Counted from the stretch's first letter, positions 16,450 through 26,079 are shown. The stretch is DNA of 64,000 nt from Anianabacter salinae (GCF_019061145.1 NZ_JAHQZS010000005.1:186001-250000), one strand, 5' to 3'. The notes: generated by a model from the letters alone, not told the origin. Numbers and translations: made by a program.

Positions 16450-17649
16450 TCAGAAGGTCATAGCGAGACCGAACGTGTAGGTCTCTTGGCGAAGCGTGTC
16501 TCCGACCGCTGCGGTAGAGCGGTCCGCATAGGTACCGTTGCCATAACCAGCCTGGAGGATAGCACCGCCCCCAAGATCGTAGTTTGCCGTCAGGCCGAAG
16601 CCTTCGCGGTTCGCTTCACCCGCAACGGTCGCGTCGTATACGCCATAGTTTGCGCCGACAGTGATGGCGCCCATGGTATAACCGATGCCGACACCGATGT
16701 GGTTGTTGTACTGGGTGCGTACGCCTTGGTTGCCGAAACCACTGAATACGTTTGTGAACGATGAGTAATTGGCATTCAAGACCAAGCCGCTGGAGAGTTC
16801 GGCACTCGCAGACACACCGACGGTGCTGGAAGTAACACCATTCTGGCTGTATGCCTGATAACCAAGTCCAAATGTAAGATCGGCACCAGCCATAGCTGCC
16901 GCATAAGACACACCAATGCCGTAGGTCGGACCTTCGGAGCCCGCCGGGGTATCGACGATTTCGGCGGATGCGGCGAAGGTGACGCTATTGAACGTGTAAT
17001 CGTAACGGGCTATCTGACCATCGCCGTTATTGAACCCGTCCATCACCGAATTGCCGTTGAAACCGGGATGGCTCGTTTCGTCGTCGTTCAGCGATCCACC
17101 GAGGCCAGTGTTCACTTCACGCATCACAAAATCAAGCGCACCATCGGTATCGCCCATCGTCAGGGTACCGAAAGCGCCTGAGATGAAGATACTTTCACCG
17201 CCCTGCCTACGAGGGTTGAAAGCGTTTGACTCACCAGACGTAGGAACTGGGAACGTATCGATTTGATCTCCATCATTGTTGAGGTCAATACCGACAACTG
17301 CCTCGCTCAACATAAAGGGCGAGTTCGCTCCATCAGACTCATCGAGGTCGATCGACGCGCCGAAGGTCAGGCCACCGTCAGTGGTGCCCGACATGGTGAA
17401 AGTGACGTCGATGTCCGTGAAGAACTCGAGGTCGTTACCAATCGTGGTACCGCCCATGATACCCATCTCGGCGAGACCAGTGACGGCAACATCAGCCGCA
17501 GCGACTCCCGCGGAGCCGACCAGGGCCGTAGTAGCAAAGAGAACCCGTGCGAAATCTCTGTGAAAATTGCAGGGATTTGCGGATATGCAATCTGACCCTC
17601 TCGCCTGCCGATGGACAGAAGACGGTCTGCGGTTGCAGCGCTCGCGCAA
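16450..17649 (-). CDS. Rhodobacter-type outer-membrane porin, 5' end abnormal
   Basis: General diffusion porin: the mature part (AAADVAVTGLAEMGIMGG to the terminal LAMTF ending in Phe) is a complete 16-strand-type barrel with alternating aromatic strands, about 345 aa. The signal peptide is recognisable from VLFATTALVGSAGVAAA, but the expected Met-Lys-Lys start before it is missing: the frame reads FAR instead, and the nearest in-frame start codon is a TTG at 17649, 35 codons upstream, with no ribosome binding site. No ATG or GTG is in frame between. The conserved gene body therefore begins near 17544. Codon use is less GC-biased than that of neighbours, as usual for a highly expressed porin. 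Either promoter and start were lost by recombination (silent copy) or initiation is unusual. Confidence 0.72.
   Translation of the reverse strand: MRERCNRRPSSVHRQARGSDCISANPCNFHRDFARVLFATTALVGSAGVAAADVAVTGLAEMGIMGGTTIGNDLEFFTDIDVTFTMSGTTDGGLTFGASIDLDESDGANSPFMLSEAVVGIDLNNDGDQIDTFPVPTSGESNAFNPRRQGGESIFISGAFGTLTMGDTDGALDFVMREVNTGLGGSLNDDETSHPGFNGNSVMDGFNNGDGQIARYDYTFNSVTFAASAEIVDTPAGSEGPTYGIGVSYAAAMAGADLTFGLGYQAYSQNGVTSSTVGVSASAELSSGLVLNANYSSFTNVFSGFGNQGVRTQYNNHIGVGIGYTMGAITVGANYGVYDATVAGEANREGFGLTANYDLGGGAILQAGYGNGTYADRSTAAVGDTLRQETYTFGLAMTF
17574..17588 (+). repeat. 15-bp direct repeat, copy 2, inside an inverted repeat
   Basis: Second copy of GATTTGCGGATATGC, about 30 bases upstream of the first conserved porin codon. 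It lies in the inverted repeat ATTGCA-N14-TGCAAT (17566-17591), a layout that could be a recombinase core site. The first copy is in the integrase gene; only the 15 bases are shared. Confidence 0.55.
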
Positions 17650-17654
17650 AGGAG

Positions 17655-17680
17655 CAAGAACGACCGAAAGGGTCGTTTTT
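17655..17680 (-). terminator. Probable terminator after tRNA-Leu
   Basis: Stem AACGACC / GGTCGTT with a 5-base loop (17659-17677), 28 bases beyond the 3' end of tRNA-Leu on the minus strand. The T run is better on the plus strand (TTTTT) than on the minus (CTTGCTCCTTT), so it may act in both directions. Confidence 0.6.
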
Positions 17681-17708
17681 CAGGATGCGCTGCAGCTTTG
17701 GGATGAAA

Positions 17709-17795
17709 TGGTGCCCAGGAGAGGACTCGAACCTCCACGACCGTTAAATCACTGGTACCTGAAACCAGCGCGTCTACCAATTCCGCCACCTGGGC
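17709..17795 (-). tRNA. tRNA-Leu (anticodon CAG)
   Basis: Read on the minus strand: acceptor GCCCAGG pairs with CCTGGGC, discriminator A and an encoded CCA (17711-17709). The anticodon stem CTGGT/ACCAG encloses the loop TTCAGGT, giving CAG, which reads CUG. A long variable arm (class II) and GGTTCGAGTCC in the T arm fit leucine. A tRNA 3' end is a common integrase target; the integrase gene lies 1.4 kb beyond it, but I found no second copy of the tRNA end. Confidence 0.97.
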
Positions 17796-17934
17796 ACAGG
17801 TGCGTGGAAGCGGCTGATATAACCGCTTCGGAGGCAAGTCAACGGGCAGTTTCGGGGATTCTCGTGCCTGCGTTCCGGCTTGCCCCGAAGCGCCCCGGCG
17901 GCTAGTCAACGCAGCAAAGCATCGGGAGAGATCG

Positions 17935-18915
17935 ATGACCCAACTTGTGACCATATTCGGCGGTTCGGGCTTTGTCGGGCGCTATGTCGCGCGGCGGATG
18001 GCGAAACTGGGCTGGCGGGTGCGCGTCGCGGTGCGCAACCCTGCGGATGCGCATTTCGTGCGGCCCTACGGTGTGGTTGGCCAGGTCGAGCCGGTGTTCT
18101 GCAACATCCGCGACGATGCCAGCGTGCGCGCCGTCACAAAGGGTGCAAGCGCGGTCATCAACTGCGTCGGCATCCTTGCCGAGGCCGGGCGCAACACCTT
18201 CGCTTCCGTGCAGGCCGAAGGCGCCGAGCGCATCGCCCGCATCGCCGCCGAGGAAGGGGTCGCGCGGATGGTCCAGATCTCGGCCATCGGCGCGGACGAC
18301 GGCAGCGACAGCGCCTATGCGCGCACCAAGGCCGCAGGTGAGGCGGGCGTTCTGCAGCACATGCCGGATGCGGTGATCCTGCGACCGTCGATCATCTTCG
18401 GGCAGGAGGACGAGTTCTTCAACCGCTTCGCGTCGATGGCGCGCTTTGGTCCGATCCTTCCCGTGATCGGCGCGAACACGAAGTTCCAGCCGGTCTATGT
18501 GGATGATGTCGCGCTGGCCGCCGTCAAGGGCGCCATCGGCGCGGCAAAGGGCGGTGTCTACGAGCTTGGCGGCCCCGACGTGCGCAGCTTCCGCGCGCTG
18601 ATGGCCGAGATGCTGACCGTGATCCACCGCCGCAAGCTGATCGTGAACGTGCCGTTCTTCGCCGCGCGCCTTATGGGCCGTGCGTTCGGCGCAGTGACCT
18701 GGGCCAGTTTCGGGCTGATCGAGGGGCCGGTGACGGTGGACCAGGTGCGCCAGCTGCGCCGCGACAATGTCGTGGGTGTCAGCGTCCGGACCTTTGCCGA
18801 CCTGTCGATTGACCCCCAGGCGATGGAGGCGATCCTGCCGGAATACCTCTGGCCGTTCCGCCCGTCCGGTCAGTATGCGGCGATCAAGGCCTCGGCCAAG
18901 AACCTGCGCACCTGA
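17935..18915 (+). CDS. NDUFA9-like NAD(P)-binding protein (complex I-associated SDR family)
   Basis: Atypical extended SDR of 326 aa, related to the NDUFA9 subunit/assembly factor of respiratory complex I. The N-terminus has ITIFGGSGFVGRYVARRMAKLG-type nucleotide-binding sequence (residues 5-26 region), then VINCVGIL and MVQISAIGADDGSDSAYARTKAAGE, where Tyr and Lys of Y-x4-K stand in the catalytic region, and LRPSIIFGQEDEFFNRFA. The enzymatic activity of this group is not established. The C-terminal half (about 200-326) is less conserved. It ends 3 bases before the convergent uppP. Confidence 0.88.
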   Translation: MTQLVTIFGGSGFVGRYVARRMAKLGWRVRVAVRNPADAHFVRPYGVVGQVEPVFCNIRDDASVRAVTKGASAVINCVGILAEAGRNTFASVQAEGAERIARIAAEEGVARMVQISAIGADDGSDSAYARTKAAGEAGVLQHMPDAVILRPSIIFGQEDEFFNRFASMARFGPILPVIGANTKFQPVYVDDVALAAVKGAIGAAKGGVYELGGPDVRSFRALMAEMLTVIHRRKLIVNVPFFAARLMGRAFGAVTWASFGLIEGPVTVDQVRQLRRDNVVGVSVRTFADLSIDPQAMEAILPEYLWPFRPSGQYAAIKASAKNLRT

Positions 18916-18918
18916 CCG

Positions 18919-19722
18919 TCAGCCATAGGCGATGGCCAAGAGGATGATCCCCAGGATCACCCGGTAGATGACGTAGGGCGTGAAGCTGACGCTGCGCAGC
19001 AGGCGCATCATCAGCGCCAGCGCCAGCAGCGCCGAGACGAAGGCGAAGACCGCGGCGATGCCTGCGTCGCGGGCCAGCGCCCAGTCGGCCTCTCCGATCA
19101 CGTCCAGCGACAGCACCGCGCCCGAAGCGAGGATGGTCGGGATCGACATCAGCATCGACAGCCGCGCGGCGCCGTGCCGCTCGTACCCCAGCCAGCGCGC
19201 CGCCGAGATGGTGATGCCCGACCGCGAGGTGCCGGGGATCAGCGCGACGGCCTGCCACAGGCCCATGGTCACGGCGTCCTTCAGCGACCAATGTTCGCCG
19301 GTCTTGATCGTCGGGCCTTTCTGGTCGGCCCAGTACAGTAAGATGCCGAACAGGATCATCGTCCATCCGATCATCGCCACCGACCGCATCGCCACGTCCA
19401 ACCCTGTCAGCTTGATGACAAGGCCAAGGATCACGACGGGGATCGTGGACACGATCAGGCAGAGCGCGAGCCAGCTGTTCTGGTCGTCGATCTGCCAGCG
19501 GATCAGCTTGGGCACACCGGCGACGGCGGCGCGGACATCGCGCCAGAAATACAGCACCACGGCGCCCAGCGTCCCCAGATGCACCGCGACGTCGATGGCA
19601 AGGCCCTGGTCGGCCAGCCCGGTCAGGTTCGGCAGGAGGATCAGGTGGCCAGAGGAGGACACCGGAAGGAACTCGGTCAGGCCTTGGATCACGGCCACGA
19701 GAAGAAGATGCAGGATGGGCAT
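18919..19722 (-). CDS. uppP: Undecaprenyl-diphosphatase UppP/BacA
   Basis: Integral membrane phosphatase that recycles undecaprenyl pyrophosphate to the monophosphate carrier for peptidoglycan and other envelope glycans; overexpression gives bacitracin resistance. The 267-residue protein has the two signatures EGLTEFLPVSSSGHLIL (about 15-31) and PGTSRSGITI (about 163-172) and around eight hydrophobic segments. The start codon follows GAAACC without a strong ribosome binding site. Monocistronic here, convergent with the NDUFA9-like gene. Confidence 0.95.
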   Translation of the reverse strand: MPILHLLLVAVIQGLTEFLPVSSSGHLILLPNLTGLADQGLAIDVAVHLGTLGAVVLYFWRDVRAAVAGVPKLIRWQIDDQNSWLALCLIVSTIPVVILGLVIKLTGLDVAMRSVAMIGWTMILFGILLYWADQKGPTIKTGEHWSLKDAVTMGLWQAVALIPGTSRSGITISAARWLGYERHGAARLSMLMSIPTILASGAVLSLDVIGEADWALARDAGIAAVFAFVSALLALALMMRLLRSVSFTPYVIYRVILGIILLAIAYG

Positions 19723-19948
19723 GGCAGGGTTTCCGAGAGATTCGTTTGCGCGACCCTATCCGCTGGCGCGGAATATGGAATCCCGGATGATAGGGCCGGT
19801 TTGATACATAAATTGTGTCAGTGAGCGGTGCTGGGTCAGCGTATTGACCAAAATATTCTGGAAATAGGTCAGCTATTATGCCTTTTCTTTTTCGCGCGAT
19901 CGAAGTAAGTCACGCGAAACACAGGACTCCCAGCGGGGAACACGACCC

Positions 19949-21439
19949 ATGGCCAAGCAAAAGATGCTGCAATTCGTCGATGTCGAGCGGACCATGCCGG
20001 ACAAGCGTCCGCCGGACCTGCGCGCGCGCGACTTTGCCGAAATCTATGGCGAATTCGCCCGTGAAAAGGCCGCCGAGCAGGCGGGCCGCTGCAGCCAGTG
20101 CGGCGTGCCGTATTGCCAGTCGCATTGTCCTCTGCACAACAACATCCCCGACTGGCTGAACCTGACCGCATCGGGCCGTCTGCAAGAGGCCTACGAAATC
20201 AGCCAGCAGACCAACACTTTCCCCGAAATCTGTGGCCGCATCTGTCCGCAAGACCGGCTGTGCGAAGGCAACTGCGTGATCGAGCAGTCGGGGCACGGCA
20301 CCGTCACCATCGGCGCGATCGAGAAATACATCAACGACACCGCTTGGGAAGAAGGCTGGGTCAAGCCGATCAAGCCGTCGCAGGAACGCCGCGAGAGCGT
20401 TGCGGTGATCGGCGCGGGGCCGGGCGGGCTGGCCGCTGCCGACATGCTGCGCCGTCAGGGCGTGCAGGTCGCCGTCTATGACCGCTATGACCGCGCGGGC
20501 GGGCTGATGACCTACGGCATCCCCGGCTTCAAGCTGGAGAAAGACGTGGTGATGAAGCGGATCGCCCAGCTGGAAGAGGGCGGCGTGACGTTCCAGCTGA
20601 ACTGTAACGTCGGCGAAGACATCTCGTTCGAGGACATCCGCGCGCGTCACGATGCCGTCGTGATCGCCACGGGTGTCTACAAATCGCGCGAATTGACGGG
20701 TCCGGGCGCCGGGTCGGACGGGATCGTGCGCGCCATCGACTATCTCACCGCCTCCAACCGCGCTGCCAACTTCGGCGATGACGTGCCTGAGTTCACCAGC
20801 GGCGCGCTCAACGCCCAAGGCAAGCGCGTCGTCGTCATCGGCGGCGGCGACACCGCGATGGACTGTGTGCGCACCGCAATCCGGCAGGGCGCGACCAGTG
20901 TGAAATGCCTCTATCGCCGCGACAGGGCGAACATGCCCGGCTCGCAGCGCGAAGTCGCCAACGCCGAGGAAGAAGGCGTGGACTTCGTCTGGCTGTCCGC
21001 GCCGCACGGGTTCACCGCAGGCGGATCGCACACCGGCGCGGTCAAGGGCGTGGCCATCGAGGGCACTGGCGAAGAGGCCGTTGCAGGCGTCATGGTCCGC
21101 AAGATGCGGCTTGGTGCGCCCGACGCGACGGGCCGTCAGGCCCCCGAGGTGATCGAGGGTGCCGACTATGTCGAGGACGCCGATCTTGTCATCAAGGCGC
21201 TAGGGTTCGAGCCCGAGGAAATCCCGGCGCTCTGGGGCGTGGACGCGCTTGAAGTGACCCGCTGGGGCACCATCAAGACGGACTTCAAGACGCACCAGAC
21301 CAGTCTGCCGGGTGTCTATGCCGTCGGTGACATCGTGCGCGGCGCGTCCCTTGTCGTCTGGGCGATCCGCGACGGACGCGAGGCGGCGCAGGCCATCCTT
21401 GCACAGTTGAATGCAGGCACGGCGGTCGCAGCCGAATAG
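19949..21439 (+). CDS. gltD: Glutamate synthase (NADPH) small subunit
   Basis: Electron-input subunit of GOGAT: passes NADPH electrons through FAD and iron-sulfur clusters to GltB. The 496-residue protein has two N-terminal cysteine motifs, CSQCGVPYCQSHCPLHNNIP (about 48-67) and CGRICPQDRLCEGNC (about 94-108), for 4Fe-4S clusters, an FAD Rossmann VIGAGPGGLAAADMLRRQG (about 152-170) and an NADPH site VVIGGGDTAMDCVRT (about 294-308). A 226-base region precedes it, with AT-rich stretches around 19800-19880 that probably hold the promoter. gltB follows after 82 bases. Confidence 0.95.
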   Translation: MAKQKMLQFVDVERTMPDKRPPDLRARDFAEIYGEFAREKAAEQAGRCSQCGVPYCQSHCPLHNNIPDWLNLTASGRLQEAYEISQQTNTFPEICGRICPQDRLCEGNCVIEQSGHGTVTIGAIEKYINDTAWEEGWVKPIKPSQERRESVAVIGAGPGGLAAADMLRRQGVQVAVYDRYDRAGGLMTYGIPGFKLEKDVVMKRIAQLEEGGVTFQLNCNVGEDISFEDIRARHDAVVIATGVYKSRELTGPGAGSDGIVRAIDYLTASNRAANFGDDVPEFTSGALNAQGKRVVVIGGGDTAMDCVRTAIRQGATSVKCLYRRDRANMPGSQREVANAEEEGVDFVWLSAPHGFTAGGSHTGAVKGVAIEGTGEEAVAGVMVRKMRLGAPDATGRQAPEVIEGADYVEDADLVIKALGFEPEEIPALWGVDALEVTRWGTIKTDFKTHQTSLPGVYAVGDIVRGASLVVWAIRDGREAAQAILAQLNAGTAVAAE

Positions 21440-21521
21440 GCCGCCGCCCAGCCATCCAAGATTTTCCGCAGGACCGCCCTGAGACCGGCGAGTCCCCCAC
21501 ATCAAGGGAAGGATCACGACC

Positions 21522-24500
21522 ATGACCACCTATGACGCCGCCTGGGTCGCCCGCGAAGAAGCCAAGCGCGCCTTCATGGCCGAGAACGGTCTCTACAAGC
21601 CCGAGGACGAACATGCGTCCTGCGGTGTGGGCCTTGTCGTGTCGGTCGACGGAACCCCGTCGCGCAAGGTGGTCGAACATGGCATCAGCGCGCTGAAAGC
21701 CGTCTGGCACCGCGGCGCTGTCGATGCTGACGGTAAGACCGGCGACGGCGCAGGCATCCATGTGCAGATCCCGGTGCCGTTCTTCTATGACCAGGTCGCC
21801 CGCACTGGCCACGCGCCCCGCAAGGACGAGATGATCGCCGTCGGACAGGTTTTCCTGCCCCGCACCGATTTCGGCGCGCAGGAAACCTGCCGCACCATCG
21901 TTGAATCCGAAGTGCTGCGGATGGGCTATTACATCTACGGCTGGCGCCACGTCCCGGTGAACATCGAGGTTCTGGGCGAAAAGGCCAACGCCACCCGCCC
22001 CGAGATCGAGCAGATCCTGATTTCCAACTCCAAGGGCGTCGACGAAGAAACCTTCGAGCGCGAGTTGTATGTCATCCGCCGCCGCATCGAGAAGGCCGCC
22101 GCCGCCGCGCAGGTGCCTACGCTGTATCTTGCGTCGCTGTCGTGCCGCTCGATCATCTACAAGGGCATGATGCTGGCGCAGGACGTGTCGGAATTCTATC
22201 CCGACCTTCAGGATGAACGTTTCGAATCCGCCTTTGCGATCTACCACCAGCGCTATTCCACCAACACCTTCCCGCAGTGGTGGCTGGCGCAGCCGTTCCG
22301 CATGCTGGCCCACAACGGCGAGATCAACACGCTCAAGGGCAACGTCAACTGGATGAAAAGCCACGAGATTCGCATGGCCTCGGGCGCATTCGGCGACATG
22401 GCCGAGGACATCAAGCCGATCGTCCCCGCCGGATCGTCGGACTCCGCCGCGCTCGATTCCGTGTTCGAGGTGCTGGTGCGCGCGGGCCGCAACGCGCCGA
22501 TGGCCAAGACGATGCTGGTGCCGGAGTCGTGGTCCAAGCAGCGGGTCGAACTGCCCGAGGCGTGGCGCGACATGTACGCCTACTGCAACGCCGTGATGGA
22601 GCCGTGGGACGGCCCCGCCGCGCTTGCCATGACCGATGGCCGCTGGGTCTGCGCCGGGCTTGACCGCAACGGCCTGCGCCCGATGCGCTATGTCGTCACC
22701 GGCGACGGGCTGGTGATCGCCGGGTCCGAGGCGGGCATGGTTCCCGTCGACGAATCCCGCGTGATCGAGAAGGGCGCGCTTGGCCCCGGACAGATGCTGG
22801 CTGTCGACATGAAGGACGGCAAGCTGTTCCACGACACACAGATCAAGGACAAGCTGGCCGCCGCCCAGCCGTTCGGCGAATGGGTCGGCAAGATCAACGA
22901 GCTTGACGACTTCCTGTCGGGCGTGACGGAAAAGCCGCTGTTCTCCGGGGCAGAGCTGCGCAAGCGGCAGGTCGCCGCCGGATACTCGGTCGAGGAACTG
23001 GAATCGATCCTCGCGCCGATGGCCGAGGACGGGAAAGAGGCGATCGCCTCGATGGGCGACGACACGCCCCCCGCCGTCCTGTCCGAGAAATACCGCCCGC
23101 TGTCGCATTTCTTCCGGCAGAACTTCAGCCAGGTGACGAATCCGCCCATCGACAGCTTGCGCGAACACCGGGTGATGTCGCTGAAGACGCGGTTCGGCAA
23201 CCTCAAGAACGTGCTCGACGAGGACAGCAGCCAGACCGAGATCCTCGTGCTGGAAAGCCCTTTTGTCGGCAACGCGCAGTTCAACGAGCTGAAGACGCAT
23301 TTCAACGCCGACATGGTCGAGATCGACTGCACCTTCGCGGTCGATGCCGATGACCAGGCGCTGCGCGACGGTCTGGCCCGCATCCGCGCCGAGGCCGAGG
23401 ACGCCGTGCGTTCTGGTGCCGGGCATCTCGTTCTGACCGACCATATGCAGGACGAGGGCAAGGTGCCGATGCCGATGATCCTTGCGACATCGGCGGTGCA
23501 TTCATGGCTGACCAAGAAGGGCCTGCGCACCTTCTGCTCGCTCAACGTGCGCTCGGCGGAATGTATCGACCCCCATTATTTCGCCGTCCTGATCGGCTGC
23601 GGCGCCACCACGGTGAACCCGTATCTGGCCGAGGACAGCATCGCCGACCGCATCGAACGCGGCCTGGTCGACGGTGGCCTGACCGAGGCCGTCAGCCGCT
23701 ATCGCAGCGCGATCGACCTCGGCATCCTCAAGATCATGTCCAAGATGGGCATCTCGGTGGTGTCGTCCTATCGCGGCGGCCTCAACTTCGAGGCGGTCGG
23801 CCTGAGCCGTGCGATGTGCGCGGAATATTTCCCCGGCATGCACAGCCGGATTTCCGGCATCGGTGTCAGCGGCATCCAGAAAAAGCTGGTGTCGGTGCAT
23901 GCGCTCGGCTGGCGCGGCGGCTCGGACGTGCTGCCCATCGGCGGCTTCTACAAGGCGCGCCGCTCTGGCGAGACCCACGCCTGGGAGGCGCAGGCGATGC
24001 ACCTTCTGCAGGCCGCCTGCGACCGCGCGTCCTTCGAGATGTGGAAGCAGTATTCAGCCAAGATGCGCTCTGCACCGCCGATCCACCTGCGCGACCTTCT
24101 CGACATCAAGCCGCTTGGCCCCGCGATCCCGCTGGAAGAAGTCGAATCGATCACCTCGATCCGCAAGCGGTTCGTGACCCCCGGCATGTCGCTGGGCGCG
24201 CTGTCGCCCGAGGCACACAAGACCCTGAACGTGGCCATGAACCGCATCGGTGCCAAGTCCGACAGCGGCGAGGGCGGCGAAGACCCGGCGCATTTCACGC
24301 CCGAGGCGAATGGCGACAACCCGTCGGCCAAGATCAAGCAGGTGGCTTCGGGGCGCTTTGGCGTCACCGCCGAATACCTCAACCACTGCGAAGAACTTGA
24401 AATCAAGGTCGCGCAAGGCGCCAAGCCCGGCGAGGGTGGCCAGCTGCCCGGCATGAAGGTCACGGCGCTGATCGCGCGCCTGCGCCATTCGACGCCCGGC

Positions 24501-26060
24501 GTGACGCTGATCTCCCCGCCGCCGCACCACGACATCTACTCGATCGAAGACCTCGCGCAGCTGATCTACGACCTCAAGCAGATCAACCCGCGCGCCAAGG
24601 TCACGGTCAAGCTGGTGGCGTCCTCGGGCGTGGGGACCATCGCGGCGGGCGTGGCCAAGGCCAAGGCCGACGTCATCCTGATCTCGGGGCACAACGGCGG
24701 CACCGGCGCCTCGCCCGCGACGTCGATCAAGTATGCCGGCCTGCCGTGGGAAATGGGCCTGACCGAGGCGCATCAGGTTCTTGCGATGAACAACCTGCGG
24801 GGCCGCGTCACGCTGCGCACCGATGGTGGTCTGCGCACGGGCCGCGACATCGTCATGGCCGCGATGATGGGCGCCGAGGAATACGGCATCGGCACCGCCG
24901 CGCTGATCGCGATGGGCTGCATCATGGTGCGCCAGTGCCAGTCGAACACCTGCCCGGTGGGCGTCTGCACGCAGGACGACAAGCTGCGCGCCAAGTTCAC
25001 CGGCAACGCCGACAAGGTCGTGAACCTCATCACCTTCTACGCGCAGGAAGTGCGCGAGGTGCTGGCGTCCATCGGTGCCCGCTCGCTCGACGAGGTGATC
25101 GGCCGCGCCGACCGGCTGGCGCAGGTCAGCCGCGGCGCGGCGCATCTGGATGACCTCGACCTCAACCCGCTGCTGATCACCGTCGATGGCGCGGGCTCGA
25201 TCCGCTATGACCGCAACAAGCCCCGCAACGAGGTGCTCGACACGCTCGACGCCGAGATCGTCAAGGACGCCGCGCGCTTCCTTGAAGATGGCGAGAAGAT
25301 GCAGTTGTCCTACGCGGTGCGCAACACCGACCGGACCATCGGCACGCGGGTCTCCAGCCACATCGTCAAACGCTTCGGGATGCGCAACGACCTGCAGCCC
25401 GATCACCTGACGATCAAGCTGTCGGGGTCTGCCGGCCAGTCGCTCGGCGCCTTCGCGGCACCTGGGCTGAAACTGGAAGTGTCGGGCGATGCCAACGACT
25501 ATGTCGGCAAGGGCCTGTCCGGCGGCACCGTCGTCGTGCGTCCGCCGATGGCCTCGCCGCTGAAGGCGTCCGAGAATACGATCATCGGCAATACGGTGCT
25601 GTATGGCGCAACAGACGGCTACCTCTTCGCGGCAGGCCGCGCGGGCGAGCGGTTCTGCGTGCGCAACTCGGGCGCAAAGGTGGTGGTCGAGGGCTGCGGC
25701 TCGAACGGCTGCGAATACATGACCGGCGGTCTCGCCGTGATCCTCGGCACGATCGGCGCCAACTTCGGCGCGGGCATGACCGGCGGCATGGCCTATCTCT
25801 ATGACGAGACGGGCGATACGCAGGCGGTCCTCAACATGGAAACCATCGTCACCTGCCCGGTGAACGAGGGCCATTACGAGGACGAGTTGAAGGCGATGAT
25901 CGAACGGCACGCGTCCGAAACCCACTCGGTCAAGGCCAAGGACATCCTGCAGCATTGGGACAGCGAAAAATCGCGTTTCCTGCAGATCGTCCCGCGCGAG
26001 ATGCTGGGCAAGCTCGACGTGCCCGTCGTCCTGCCCAAGGAGGCAATCCCGGCGGAATGA
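21522..26060 (+). CDS. gltB: Glutamate synthase (NADPH) large subunit
   Basis: 1512-residue GOGAT alpha subunit; converts glutamine plus 2-oxoglutarate to two glutamates in ammonia assimilation. An N-terminal propeptide of about 33 residues precedes CGVGLVVSVDG, where the Cys becomes the nucleophile of the class-II glutaminase domain (about 34-430). Then come the central domain, the FMN-binding synthase domain with SGEGGEDPAHF and HNGGTGASP, a 3Fe-4S motif CIMVRQCQSNTCPVGVC (near 1125-1141), and a C-terminal beta-helix rich in Gly (about 1260-1510). Full length, no frameshift. Start ATG follows GGGAAGGATCACGACC. Confidence 0.96.
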   Translation: MTTYDAAWVAREEAKRAFMAENGLYKPEDEHASCGVGLVVSVDGTPSRKVVEHGISALKAVWHRGAVDADGKTGDGAGIHVQIPVPFFYDQVARTGHAPRKDEMIAVGQVFLPRTDFGAQETCRTIVESEVLRMGYYIYGWRHVPVNIEVLGEKANATRPEIEQILISNSKGVDEETFERELYVIRRRIEKAAAAAQVPTLYLASLSCRSIIYKGMMLAQDVSEFYPDLQDERFESAFAIYHQRYSTNTFPQWWLAQPFRMLAHNGEINTLKGNVNWMKSHEIRMASGAFGDMAEDIKPIVPAGSSDSAALDSVFEVLVRAGRNAPMAKTMLVPESWSKQRVELPEAWRDMYAYCNAVMEPWDGPAALAMTDGRWVCAGLDRNGLRPMRYVVTGDGLVIAGSEAGMVPVDESRVIEKGALGPGQMLAVDMKDGKLFHDTQIKDKLAAAQPFGEWVGKINELDDFLSGVTEKPLFSGAELRKRQVAAGYSVEELESILAPMAEDGKEAIASMGDDTPPAVLSEKYRPLSHFFRQNFSQVTNPPIDSLREHRVMSLKTRFGNLKNVLDEDSSQTEILVLESPFVGNAQFNELKTHFNADMVEIDCTFAVDADDQALRDGLARIRAEAEDAVRSGAGHLVLTDHMQDEGKVPMPMILATSAVHSWLTKKGLRTFCSLNVRSAECIDPHYFAVLIGCGATTVNPYLAEDSIADRIERGLVDGGLTEAVSRYRSAIDLGILKIMSKMGISVVSSYRGGLNFEAVGLSRAMCAEYFPGMHSRISGIGVSGIQKKLVSVHALGWRGGSDVLPIGGFYKARRSGETHAWEAQAMHLLQAACDRASFEMWKQYSAKMRSAPPIHLRDLLDIKPLGPAIPLEEVESITSIRKRFVTPGMSLGALSPEAHKTLNVAMNRIGAKSDSGEGGEDPAHFTPEANGDNPSAKIKQVASGRFGVTAEYLNHCEELEIKVAQGAKPGEGGQLPGMKVTALIARLRHSTPGVTLISPPPHHDIYSIEDLAQLIYDLKQINPRAKVTVKLVASSGVGTIAAGVAKAKADVILISGHNGGTGASPATSIKYAGLPWEMGLTEAHQVLAMNNLRGRVTLRTDGGLRTGRDIVMAAMMGAEEYGIGTAALIAMGCIMVRQCQSNTCPVGVCTQDDKLRAKFTGNADKVVNLITFYAQEVREVLASIGARSLDEVIGRADRLAQVSRGAAHLDDLDLNPLLITVDGAGSIRYDRNKPRNEVLDTLDAEIVKDAARFLEDGEKMQLSYAVRNTDRTIGTRVSSHIVKRFGMRNDLQPDHLTIKLSGSAGQSLGAFAAPGLKLEVSGDANDYVGKGLSGGTVVVRPPMASPLKASENTIIGNTVLYGATDGYLFAAGRAGERFCVRNSGAKVVVEGCGSNGCEYMTGGLAVILGTIGANFGAGMTGGMAYLYDETGDTQAVLNMETIVTCPVNEGHYEDELKAMIERHASETHSVKAKDILQHWDSEKSRFLQIVPREMLGKLDVPVVLPKEAIPAE

Positions 26061-26079
26061 CAGACGGGCCGGATCATCG

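Noticed and set aside
17709-17795. tRNA-Leu 3' end as an att site repeated at the other end of the integrase block
   Set aside because: I looked for the tRNA end sequence in 15250-16450 and found only matches of about 8 bases, no more than chance.
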